Source: Pseudomonas fulva
GTDB taxonomy: Bacteria > Pseudomonadota > Gammaproteobacteria > Pseudomonadales > Pseudomonadaceae
Assembly: GCF_015680705.1 (NCBI RefSeq)
Contig: NZ_JADNYP010000007.1
Location: 124,001-188,000 of the forward strand
Direction of reading: 5' to 3'
DNA: 64,000 bases
The position numbers and the translations under genes were made by a program. The notes beneath the pieces are model-generated. The model ran no database searches, had not been told where the DNA came from, and saw only the letters and a list, made by a program, of their open reading frames with translations. Position 1 is the stretch's first letter. Each line of letters opens with the position of its first letter. Below are positions 18,572 through 25,570 of the stretch, in pieces.

Positions 18572-19510
18572 TTACCGCAACACCTTGCCCGGCTTGCATG
18601 TTTCGCCTGGCGTCAGCGGTTTTGCGCGTGGCGCACGGCGCCATTGTGGCAGGCCGATGAGCACCACGGCGCTGATGATCACGCCCATCGCCAGGGTTTC
18701 CTCGATACCGATCCGCTCACCCGCGAAGAGGATGCCCAGCAGCACCGCCACCGCCGGGTTGACGTAGGCATAGCTGGTGGCCGCCGCCGGGCGCACATGC
18801 TTGAGCAGGTACATGTAGGCGCTGAATGCCAGGATCGAGCCGAACAGTATCAGGTAGGCCAGGGCCGCCCAGCCCGCCATGTTCGGCATCTGCGTCAGGC
18901 GCTCGCCGCTCACGACGCTGCCAGCCAGCAGCACGGCGCCACCGACCAGCATCTCTGCGGCGCTGGCCATGGCCCCTTGCGGCAAGGGCAGGCGCTTGCT
19001 CCACACCGAGCCGAACGCCCAGGCTGCCGCGGCGAAGACGATCAGCGCCGCGCCCATGGGGCTGGCTTGCAAGTTGGAGCCAAGGTTGAGCAGCGCAATG
19101 CCGGCCAGCCCGAGCAGGATGCCGGCCCATTCAAGGCGCGAATTGCGATAGCCGAACAGCAAGCCGAACAACAGCGTGAACAGCGGCACCGTGGCGATCG
19201 CCAGGGCCGCGATACCCGAGGCGACACCAGCGTGCTCGGCCAAGGTCACGCCGCCATTGCCGCAACTGAGCAACAGGAAGCCGATCGCCCCGGCCGAGCG
19301 CCATTGCGGCCAGGTCGGTGGCGCAACCCCGCGCCAGCGCAGGAAACCGTAGAGCAAGCCACCGGCCACCAGGAAACGCACCCCCGCCATCAGCATCGGC
19401 GGCCAGGATTCGACGCCGATCCGGATCACCAGGTAGGTCGACCCCCAGACGAAATACAGGGCAACGAAGGCGCCGATCAGCAGCCACGGCAGGCGGGAGG
19501 AGGCAGGCAT
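18572..19510 (-). CDS. yedA: EamA-family drug/metabolite exporter YedA
   Basis: This 312-residue inner-membrane protein has ten membrane segments in two EamA repeats. It closely follows E. coli YedA in key stretches: YFVWGSTYLVIRIGVESWPP, GNGGVTLAEH, GSVWSKRLPLP and SYAYVNPAVAVLLG. It is a DMT-superfamily exporter of small metabolites or drugs with unknown substrate. An AsnC-type regulator gene is transcribed divergently 153 bases away, the usual arrangement for a regulator with its exporter target. Confidence 0.9.
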   Translation of the reverse strand: MPASSRLPWLLIGAFVALYFVWGSTYLVIRIGVESWPPMLMAGVRFLVAGGLLYGFLRWRGVAPPTWPQWRSAGAIGFLLLSCGNGGVTLAEHAGVASGIAALAIATVPLFTLLFGLLFGYRNSRLEWAGILLGLAGIALLNLGSNLQASPMGAALIVFAAAAWAFGSVWSKRLPLPQGAMASAAEMLVGGAVLLAGSVVSGERLTQMPNMAGWAALAYLILFGSILAFSAYMYLLKHVRPAAATSYAYVNPAVAVLLGILFAGERIGIEETLAMGVIISAVVLIGLPQWRRAPRAKPLTPGETCKPGKVLR

Positions 19511-19663
19511 TGGGAAAGTGCTCGAAATCCATTTGAAAGGGGCTTAGTTTAGAAAGGCCATGGCGATAAATTAAGTCGCAAACCACGCTTCAAGTACACA
19601 CGAGCCTTGGATTGCATGGTTATGCAAGGCGTTGACGATCGAATGCAAGGCACCGGGAAGCCA

Positions 19664-20122
19664 ATGGACAAATACGACCGCATCATCCTTGCGGCCCTGC
19701 TGGAAAACGGCCGAGCCTCCTTCGCGCAATTGGCCCGGCAGGTCAACCTGTCGGCACCGGCCGTGGCCGAGCGTGTGGCCAAGCTGGAGGCCAGCGGAGT
19801 CATCACCGGCTACGCGGCCAAGGTCGACCTGGACAAGATCGGCCTGCCGATCCAGTGCGTGATCGAGCTGCGCCTGGCCAGCCACGGCAACCAGCAAGCC
19901 TACGAAGCCCTGACGCGAATCCCGCAGCTGACCCAGTGCCACCGGGTCACCGGAGACCCGTGCGTGATCATGCAGGCCGCGCTCGGCTCGATGAGCGAGC
20001 TGGAAACGCTGATCGACCAGGTCGCCCAGTTCGGCTTCAGCAAGACCTCGATCATTCTCTCCAGCGCAATCGAGCAACGCGTGCCACTCGGCCACCTCGG
20101 CCAGCCAGGCAGGAAAGCCTAG
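19664..20122 (+). CDS. Lrp/AsnC-family transcription regulator
   Basis: This 152-residue protein starts at the ATG at 19664 (MDKYDRIILAAL) after GGGAAG. The N-terminal winged helix-turn-helix (ASFAQLARQVNLSAPAVAERVAKLE) is followed by a RAM ligand-binding domain (CHRVTGDPCVIMQ) of normal length. It should be an amino-acid-responsive regulator. Its divergent neighbour yedA is the obvious candidate target; this is inference from position. Confidence 0.93.
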   Translation: MDKYDRIILAALLENGRASFAQLARQVNLSAPAVAERVAKLEASGVITGYAAKVDLDKIGLPIQCVIELRLASHGNQQAYEALTRIPQLTQCHRVTGDPCVIMQAALGSMSELETLIDQVAQFGFSKTSIILSSAIEQRVPLGHLGQPGRKA

Positions 20123-20134
20123 GCCCGGCGCACT

Positions 20135-20614
20135 CTAGCGCCGGAGCAGCAGCCTGCCTTGCACCGGTACATAACGGCTGGCGGCTCGCACCAGGGCGTT
20201 GGCGGTCAGGCCAGGCACCCCGTAGACCACCGCCTCGACGCCGTGGCGCTGGATGACCCGTTGCAGCAGCAGGTCGAAATCGCCATCGCCCGAGGCCAGC
20301 ACCACCTGGTCGACCCGTTCGGCGGCGTCGACCACATCCAGGGTGATGCCGACGTCCCAGTCACCCTTGGCCGAGCCATCGCTGCGCTGGATGAACGGCT
20401 TGAGCCGCACTTCGAAACCAAGGTTGCGCAAGATCTGCTGGAACTGCTGCTGCTTGCTGTCGCCCCGATCGATGGCGTAGGCCATCGCCTCGACGATCTG
20501 GCCTTCACGGCTGACTTCGGCCCACAGTGCGGCATAGTCGAAATGGCAACCGTAGACCTGGCGCACCGTGTAGTAGAGGTTCTGCACATCGGCAAACAGC
20601 GCGATCTTCTTCAC
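20135..20614 (-). CDS. NYN-domain (LabA/DUF88) family protein
   Basis: This 159-residue form starts at GTG 20614, which has AAAGGA six to seven bases upstream; an in-frame ATG at 20647 has no ribosome site. It is a PIN-like NYN domain with the acidic residues expected for metal-dependent RNase activity: ALFADVQNLYY, KGDWDVGITLD and LASGDGDFDLLL. LabA/DUF88 proteins are predicted RNA-processing nucleases. It lies 48 bases before the end of the upstream DUF2076 gene on the same strand, so a two-gene operon is likely. Confidence 0.85.
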   Translation of the reverse strand: MKKIALFADVQNLYYTVRQVYGCHFDYAALWAEVSREGQIVEAMAYAIDRGDSKQQQFQQILRNLGFEVRLKPFIQRSDGSAKGDWDVGITLDVVDAAERVDQVVLASGDGDFDLLLQRVIQRHGVEAVVYGVPGLTANALVRAASRYVPVQGRLLLRR

Positions 20615-20662
20615 CGGGTTTCCTTTTGCTGCGGTTGCCACGCTCATCGACAGACGGGCCGG

Positions 20663-21403
20663 TCAGACGAAGGTATCGTCGTCATCGGCGAAGAAGCCAC
20701 CGTCGTCATTGCCATAGTCGCTGTCCATGAAGCTGCCCTGGTCGCTGCCGTAGTCGCCGTTGTCGGCCACCTGCTGCTGCTCGCCCTGGTCGTTCCAGCC
20801 GCCGGTGTCGCTGGCTGGGGCCGGTTCCTCGCGGATCACTTCGACCACTTCCTCGGGCTTGTCGTGGAACAGGCTGCTGATCCCTTGCGCCAGCAGCACG
20901 CCACCGGCCACGCCGGCCGCGGTCTGCAACGCGCCGCTCATGAAGCCGCCACCGGCACCGCCCATGCGCGGCGCCGCGGGCGCGGCGCTGAAGCCCGATT
21001 GCTGCGCTGCCAGGCCCGGGCGGGCCGGTTCGCGCCAGCCGCCAGCCGAACCAGGCGCCGGGGCCGGGGCCTGGCCTTGCGGGCGCTGTGGCTCTGGACG
21101 CGAGCTGGAGCCGAACAGGCTGGAAAGAAACCCACCGCCCTGCTGCTGGGCCGGTGCCGAGGAGGCCTGGGCGCGGGCCTGCTTGAGCGCATCCTCGAGC
21201 TTGCGGTTCTGCTCATCCAGCCGCTTGATCGCGGCCTCCTGCACCAGGATCGCCTGGGCCATGTAGTACGGCGCCGCCGGCTGCTGGCGCACATGCTCCT
21301 GAATCCGCGCGAAGGCCTCGGCATCGCGTGGCTGGCCGGGGTTCTCGGCCTGCTTGATGCGGCCGAACAGGCCGTCGATCAGGGATTGTTCTTCAGTGTT
21401 CAT
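20663..21403 (-). CDS. DUF2076 family protein
   Basis: This 246-residue protein starts at an ATG after GAGG. It has the DUF2076 layout: an N-terminal helical region (EEQSLIDGLFGRIKQAE, PYYMAQAILVQEAAI) with a coiled coil (IKRLDEQNRKLEDALKQA), a Pro/Gly/Ala-rich linker, a glycine-rich hydrophobic stretch (GGGFMSGALQTAAGVAGGVLLAQGI), and a very acidic C-terminus rich in Asp and Gly. It is described as a periplasmic or envelope protein of unknown function. No signal peptide is visible; the hydrophobic stretch may be the membrane contact. Confidence 0.85.
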   Translation of the reverse strand: MNTEEQSLIDGLFGRIKQAENPGQPRDAEAFARIQEHVRQQPAAPYYMAQAILVQEAAIKRLDEQNRKLEDALKQARAQASSAPAQQQGGGFLSSLFGSSSRPEPQRPQGQAPAPAPGSAGGWREPARPGLAAQQSGFSAAPAAPRMGGAGGGFMSGALQTAAGVAGGVLLAQGISSLFHDKPEEVVEVIREEPAPASDTGGWNDQGEQQQVADNGDYGSDQGSFMDSDYGNDDGGFFADDDDTFV

Positions 21404-21556
21404 GGGCTACCTCATGCAAGAGCCAGAATCGGACCCAGCCAAGATGGGGGATCGCCGTGGCGTATTCAATCTCGGCCGGTGTGAAACTTTCTTCAGCTTG
21501 GACAGCGCCTGGGCTACAGTGACGCCCTGCTTTTTCCTGCCATGCGATGTTGACCG

Positions 21557-22213
21557 ATGAATCCGTTGAGCATTCTGCGCGACTCCTTGTACTTCTCCCG
21601 CCGCCATCTGGCGGGCATCCTCCAGCTGTGCCTGCCCCTGGTGGTGCTCGAGACCCTGCTCACCCAGCTGCTGTTGCGCCAGCTCGGCGACCAGGCCCAG
21701 CCGCTGCATGGCCTGCTGGTGAGCCTGCTGGTGTACCCGCTGTACAGCGCGGCGCTGATCCTCTACCTCGATAGCCGCAGCAACGGCCAGGCACCACGCA
21801 AGCGCGACCTGCTGGCCCGCGCCGTGCAACTGTGGCCGGCCCTGGCCTTGCAGGTACTGATCAGCTCGCTGCTGATCCTGTTCGGCCTGACCCTGCTGGT
21901 CTTCCCTGGCATCTGGATCATGGTCAACCTGGTGTTCGCCGAATACCTGCTGGTGCTGCGCGGCCGCCGCGTGGTCGAAGCCATGCGCGAGAGCGCGCAG
22001 ATGACCACCGGCCACTTCTGGCAGATCCTGGTGTGCATGCTCGCCGTGCTGGCGCCGCTGTGGCTGCTCGACGCACTGTTGCTCACGCTGTTCCCGAACC
22101 CGCAGCCAGGCGTCGAACTGGCCTTGGACAGCCTGGTCAACTTCCTGCAACTGTTCACCATCGTGGTGCTCTACCGCCTGTTCATGCTGCTCGAGCAGCA
22201 CAAAGGCCGTTGA
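21557..22213 (+). CDS. YciC family inner-membrane protein
   Basis: This 218-residue protein has six hydrophobic segments and the YciC (UPF0259) pattern, including VFPGIWIMVNLVFAEYLLVLRGRRVVEAMRES split by a positively charged loop. Function in pseudomonads is unknown; the family appears to affect membrane or metal homeostasis in enterobacteria. Divergent from the DUF2076 gene across 153 bases, which therefore carry both promoters. Confidence 0.85.
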   Translation: MNPLSILRDSLYFSRRHLAGILQLCLPLVVLETLLTQLLLRQLGDQAQPLHGLLVSLLVYPLYSAALILYLDSRSNGQAPRKRDLLARAVQLWPALALQVLISSLLILFGLTLLVFPGIWIMVNLVFAEYLLVLRGRRVVEAMRESAQMTTGHFWQILVCMLAVLAPLWLLDALLLTLFPNPQPGVELALDSLVNFLQLFTIVVLYRLFMLLEQHKGR

Positions 22214-22345
22214 GCCTGCCTGGCAATGGCCTTCGGTCCCTTGCCAGGCCCTTGGATGACCGCCCCCAGGAAGGCCTTCAGTCTCCGCTCACGCCTGGTC
22301 GACGCGTAGTGTGCCGGCACTTGCCCAGCACACCAGGAGCGAATC

Positions 22346-22849
22346 ATGAACCAGACCCCCGACCCAACCGGCACCAGCGACGAAGTGGAATCGTTTCGCG
22401 GCAGGATCTACTTGCTACACGACGGACAAGCCATTCCCCTGCGCTTCAGCCGCAGCAGCGACCGCTTCGACTGGGGCATCACGCCCGGGGATGACTGGTT
22501 GCAGGCCGGCGGCGACCAGGACTCGCCAGTGCTGCAGTTCACCTATCACTCCAGGAGCGAAGGCCGGCTGAACTTCATGATCTGCGGCACGGGCAGCCAG
22601 GCCGGAAAACGCCTGGGCATCAGCCGAAACGGCTACCTGGGCCTGTACCAGCACGCCGAAGTGGTCGACTACTGGAAGATCGAACCGCTGGAGGTCTCCG
22701 GCGAAGACCTGATCTGCCGCTGGCGCGACCACCTTGGTCACCAGGTCAAGACCGAACGCGACGTCCCGCACCATGCGCCGGGAGTGTTCTACCTGCTGAC
22801 GGTCGCTGAAGGCGAGATTCACCAGTACCTGATCAGGCGCGTGGCGTAG
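22346..22849 (+). CDS. Hypothetical protein, 167 residues
   Basis: The gene starts at an ATG preceded by CCAGGAGCGAATC, a strong ribosome site. The protein has no signal peptide or membrane segment, is rich in Trp, Tyr, Asp and Gly, and looks like an all-beta fold with repeated strand pairs (IYLLHDGQAIPLRFS, VLQFTYHSRSEGRLNF, RLGISRNGYLGLYQH). The last two could be units of a beta-trefoil or Fascin-like fold, but no family was recognised with confidence. Codon use is like that of the host. It is the last normal gene before the low-GC island. Confidence 0.75.
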   Translation: MNQTPDPTGTSDEVESFRGRIYLLHDGQAIPLRFSRSSDRFDWGITPGDDWLQAGGDQDSPVLQFTYHSRSEGRLNFMICGTGSQAGKRLGISRNGYLGLYQHAEVVDYWKIEPLEVSGEDLICRWRDHLGHQVKTERDVPHHAPGVFYLLTVAEGEIHQYLIRRVA

Positions 22850-22873
22850 CCTGGGTCACAAAACGCTTCGATC

Positions 22874-22913
22874 GCCTCGGGCCATGGCGCCGATCCTGCC
22901 AACTGCCCGAGGC
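22874..22913 (+). other. Inverted repeat downstream of the 167-residue gene
   Basis: GCCTCGGGC (22874–22882) and GCCCGAGGC (22905–22913) form a perfect 9-bp stem with a 22-base loop, between the hypothetical gene and the hrpB tail remnant. No U-tract follows, so it is not a standard terminator. Confidence 0.35.
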
Positions 22914-22988
22914 CGCTTCGCGTCGTGGCGTGGGCCTTCAGCTCGCCACAGGTGAGAAAGAATTGGCCAGGTCCGGGCCACCGAGAGC

Positions 22989-23057
22989 TCAAGTCCCCCT
23001 AGGCTTCGCCCGCGCCGTCGCTTGCGCCACCAGCGGATCATCCGGCCAGTGATGGCC
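22989..23057 (-). pseudogene. Remnant of the original 3' end of hrpB
   Basis: The minus strand encodes HHWPDDPLVAQATARAKPRGT and a stop. This matches the C-terminus of the intact HrpB in this window (KHWWPDDPMDAEPTARTKPRL) in the WPDDP and TAR.KPR blocks. At DNA level GGATCATC[C/A]GGCCA is shared. It has GC-rich host-type codons, sits in the right orientation, and similarity stops near 23057 where low-GC DNA begins. It is therefore read as the stump of the resident hrpB, cut off from its gene by the island. Confidence 0.75.
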
Positions 23058-23331
23058 GGCATCAAATGACAAGCACACCATTAACACCTCTCTGAGCTCC
23101 AGAACTTCTAGATCATGTCCGATATCTGTAGCCCGAAGATTGACAGTCAATGCTACAGCGATGATTGACAAAAAACGGGCTGGCTGCTGGTGAGATTGAC
23201 ACATTCATTCGGACTGAACCTTCCTACATGCTCAAAGGGCTAACAAACTGAGTTTGCCACAGGTGGTCGATTCGCCACGAATAAACCGTTGGTTCGCTTC
23301 AAACGGTGTGTACTTAGCTCCAGATATAGAG
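23058..23331. other. Low-GC gap, left part of island
   Basis: No gene is seen here. The plus-strand frame that later carries the amber-interrupted sequence is open from 23218. Base composition drops sharply relative to the left flank. Confidence 0.4.
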
Positions 23332-23715
23332 ATGGAGTTGAATATGCCTGATTGTAACTTATCTACGTTATCTGAAGAGTATAAAGAGATTAGCTCATCG
23401 CAGAGCGCCCTTAAAGAGAGTCCTTTATAGCGAGAGGCACTGAGTGAAGCGAAGGCAAAGCTTCTAGCACAGGAGCACCCACAGCAAGGAGAAGTTCATA
23501 TTTCTCAAGACAGTTAGCTAGGGCGTGCAAGGGCTAAGATGTCGGATAAAAAAGATATAAGCAGTGTAAAGTTATAGAAATCAGAATTTTCTGGGGTAAA
23601 ATTGTTCTCTCCCAATTATGCAGTAATGACTCCTGCGGGAATTCTATATCGCTCGGAGGTGGCGCTACTCTTCCGGCACTTGGTAGTAAAGATGACCTCG
23701 CACGGGACTAAATAG
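23332..23715 (+). pseudogene. Reading frame broken only by amber (TAG) codons
   Basis: From ATG 23332 one frame runs for 127 codons to TAG 23713, interrupted only by TAG at 23428, 23515 and 23575; there is no TAA or TGA in it. The first 32 codons and a downstream ATG at 23539 could give short peptides (32 and 12 residues). The translated text has helical, charged stretches (LSTLSEEYKEISSSQSALKE, REALSEAKAKLLAQEHPQQ) that look protein-like. The frame converges with, and overlaps by a few bases, the 97-residue gene on the other strand. It may be a decayed gene; no family was recognised. Confidence 0.35.
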
Positions 23716-24001
23716 TGCAGGCCTTGCTCAATCGCTTCGGAGTCGACTGAAAGCTCGCAAAGTATGCTCCGTGCGGGATAAGATCATTGAGAGCGTGCAT
23801 CTCGCTTTCATTTAAGACTACAAATAGTGGTGTACTCCATTGGGCGACGACATCCGTGACGGCGCTAGACTTAGCGTCCTCTAGAGTGAGGACAAAAGCG
23901 GATGCGGCGAACAGGCTGCCGGATGTTTCTAGAGTGAAAATAGAGAGATCATGTCGGTCCGGTAGCGCTATTGAGGAGCTATACATGATCCGAGCTTTCA
24001 T
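23708..24001 (-). CDS. 97-residue protein, possibly ornithine-decarboxylase N-terminal-domain-like
   Basis: The gene starts at an ATG with an excellent AAAAGGAG six bases upstream, and overlaps the end of the MFS gene by 23 bases, so it is translationally coupled. The stretch ASAFVLTLEDAKSSAVTD, followed by TPLFVVLNESEMHAL, resembles the N-terminal CheY-like wing domain of inducible ornithine decarboxylases (SpeC/SpeF: AAVVITAADSRSG, LPVFLYSEHAVEL). The protein ends where the catalytic domain would begin, so it would be a free-standing domain without PLP site. The resemblance is by eye and weak; an unrelated small protein is possible. Confidence 0.5.
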   Translation of the reverse strand: MKARIMYSSSIALPDRHDLSIFTLETSGSLFAASAFVLTLEDAKSSAVTDVVAQWSTPLFVVLNESEMHALNDLIPHGAYFASFQSTPKRLSKACTI

Positions 24002-25196
24002 GACTTTCTCCTTTTATTTTCCAGCGAAGGGGGGCGAGTAGTAGCATCAGCGTCATTCCAACGAATGTCGCTGGACCAACAATCAAATATACAAAGCTGG
24101 CAATGAGTCCGGAGAGGGCATCGCCAACCACTGCCGTAAAGTAGTAAAGTGAAAAAATTCGACCTACTTCGCTTTGTCTAGAGAGGCACTGGATGTTGGT
24201 GACTATGGCAATATCAACAAAGGCACCTATGAATCCTACGAAGAATAGGACAACCAGGAAAAGCCAGACATTTAGCTCTAGGGTTAGCGCTGCCAAGAAA
24301 AACAACGCACCATATGCTGCCCAGTACTTGAATACAGAGTTGACGGTGGTCTCCTTATTGAATTTAATATATAGCATGCCGCCCAAGACAGTCCCCATAG
24401 CAAGAAGTGACATCACATATCCGACTGCCGCTTCTGACTGAAACTGTTCAAGAATGGATGCTGGCAAAATGAATCGCAATATTGATGTGGCAAACATTGC
24501 GCAAATGGTTGTGCACAGAACCACACTGAATAACGGTGCGTTTGATTTTCGAAGTTCCTTAACGCTACCTGCTGCTTCTTTAACAAGCAAAAAGCCATTG
24601 AAGGCTGTTGCTTCCCTGGATGGGGGAGGCACGAGCATCGATATGCAGGCAGCCGAGATGAGCAGGAAAAGGGCAAAGAATATAAACGTGTAACTAGTGG
24701 TGAGTAGTATTGCGATCAACGCAAAAACAAGTGGGCCTATGATGGATGAAGCGTCCTCTATAACCTGAACGCCGCTATTCACGGAGGATAATTCGTCCTT
24801 CTCTACGATATCGGGAAAGTATGCCCGGAATGTGGGGACATACAGGCAGTCAAATGCAGTCATAACCATTGAAACTGCTATGATGCTTAAGATTGATGCC
24901 TGTAAGAACTCGAATAATGCGAAGAATAGTAGTGCGACAATGCATTTCGCTAGTTCTACTATTGCTAGTGTTTGCTTTTTATTGCAGTTGTCAGCCAGCC
25001 ACCCACCGATAGGAGAAAATAATGCGCTCGGCAGGTATCGAAAGAAATAGACGAGACCGATCAGTAAGAGATTTGCCTCGGCCAAGGTAACGACCGCGAC
25101 AGCAAACGCGGCCTCAAAAGCGAACTCTCCACATTTCGAAAAGAAGTATGCTGTGGAGAGTGTTTTGGTGCTTGAGTTAAGAACTAGTGCTCGCAT
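23979..25196 (-). CDS. MFS transporter (EntS/MFS_3-like exporter)
   Basis: This 405-residue inner-membrane protein has 12 hydrophobic segments and the MFS loop motif GGWLADNCNKKQTL between helices 2 and 3. The architecture (short termini, FRAYFPDIVEKDELSSVNSGVQVIEDASSIIGP after helix 5) is that of the MFS_3 group, which includes the enterobactin exporter EntS and macrolide pumps. GC is much lower than in the flanking chromosome and the codons are A/T-ending, so it was acquired by transfer. It is followed by the overlapping 97-residue gene in one leftward operon. The exported compound is unknown. Confidence 0.85.
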   Translation of the reverse strand: MRALVLNSSTKTLSTAYFFSKCGEFAFEAAFAVAVVTLAEANLLLIGLVYFFRYLPSALFSPIGGWLADNCNKKQTLAIVELAKCIVALLFFALFEFLQASILSIIAVSMVMTAFDCLYVPTFRAYFPDIVEKDELSSVNSGVQVIEDASSIIGPLVFALIAILLTTSYTFIFFALFLLISAACISMLVPPPSREATAFNGFLLVKEAAGSVKELRKSNAPLFSVVLCTTICAMFATSILRFILPASILEQFQSEAAVGYVMSLLAMGTVLGGMLYIKFNKETTVNSVFKYWAAYGALFFLAALTLELNVWLFLVVLFFVGFIGAFVDIAIVTNIQCLSRQSEVGRIFSLYYFTAVVGDALSGLIASFVYLIVGPATFVGMTLMLLLAPLRWKIKGESHESSDHV

Positions 25197-25570
25197 ATCC
25201 GTTGCCTAGCGGGTTACGTTATCCTGCAGAGTAGATTAGCTCATCTTGTTTGATATCTCTACCTGGAACGTTCAGTCTTTCAAATGCCAGTTTTTTTCAG
25301 AATGTTTTGCTCCCTCTCGGAAATCAGGTATAACATAATGTTGCTATAGCATGACCAGTTCTGCCTGGTGAGTGTGCAGGCATCTTGACAATCTTAGATG
25401 TTCTTAGAGGATAACGCGTTCGGCGCGATGCTCGTTTCCTTCTACGTCATTTCCCAAGCAAGAATGACATGCTGTTGGCCGGTCGGATCGAGGAGCAAAT
25501 AGGGACATTGCCAATTGGAGTGCTCGGCCCCGTCTTCAGCTCATCAATTACGCGATAGTCAACACTTCAA
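25197..25570. other. Low-GC intergenic region between MFS gene and hrpB end
   Basis: These 374 bases hold no convincing gene. The region must carry the leftward promoter of the MFS operon and the 3' end of the hrpB transcript. No transposase, integrase, inverted terminal repeat or att-like duplication was found here. The segment around 25420–25530 is less AT-rich and may be a fragment of older coding sequence, but it could not be identified. Confidence 0.4.

Noticed and set aside
25197..25570. Transposase or integrase remnants at the island edge
   Set aside because: Translations of all frames show no recognisable recombinase motif, and no terminal inverted repeat or target duplication other than the hrpB tail was found.
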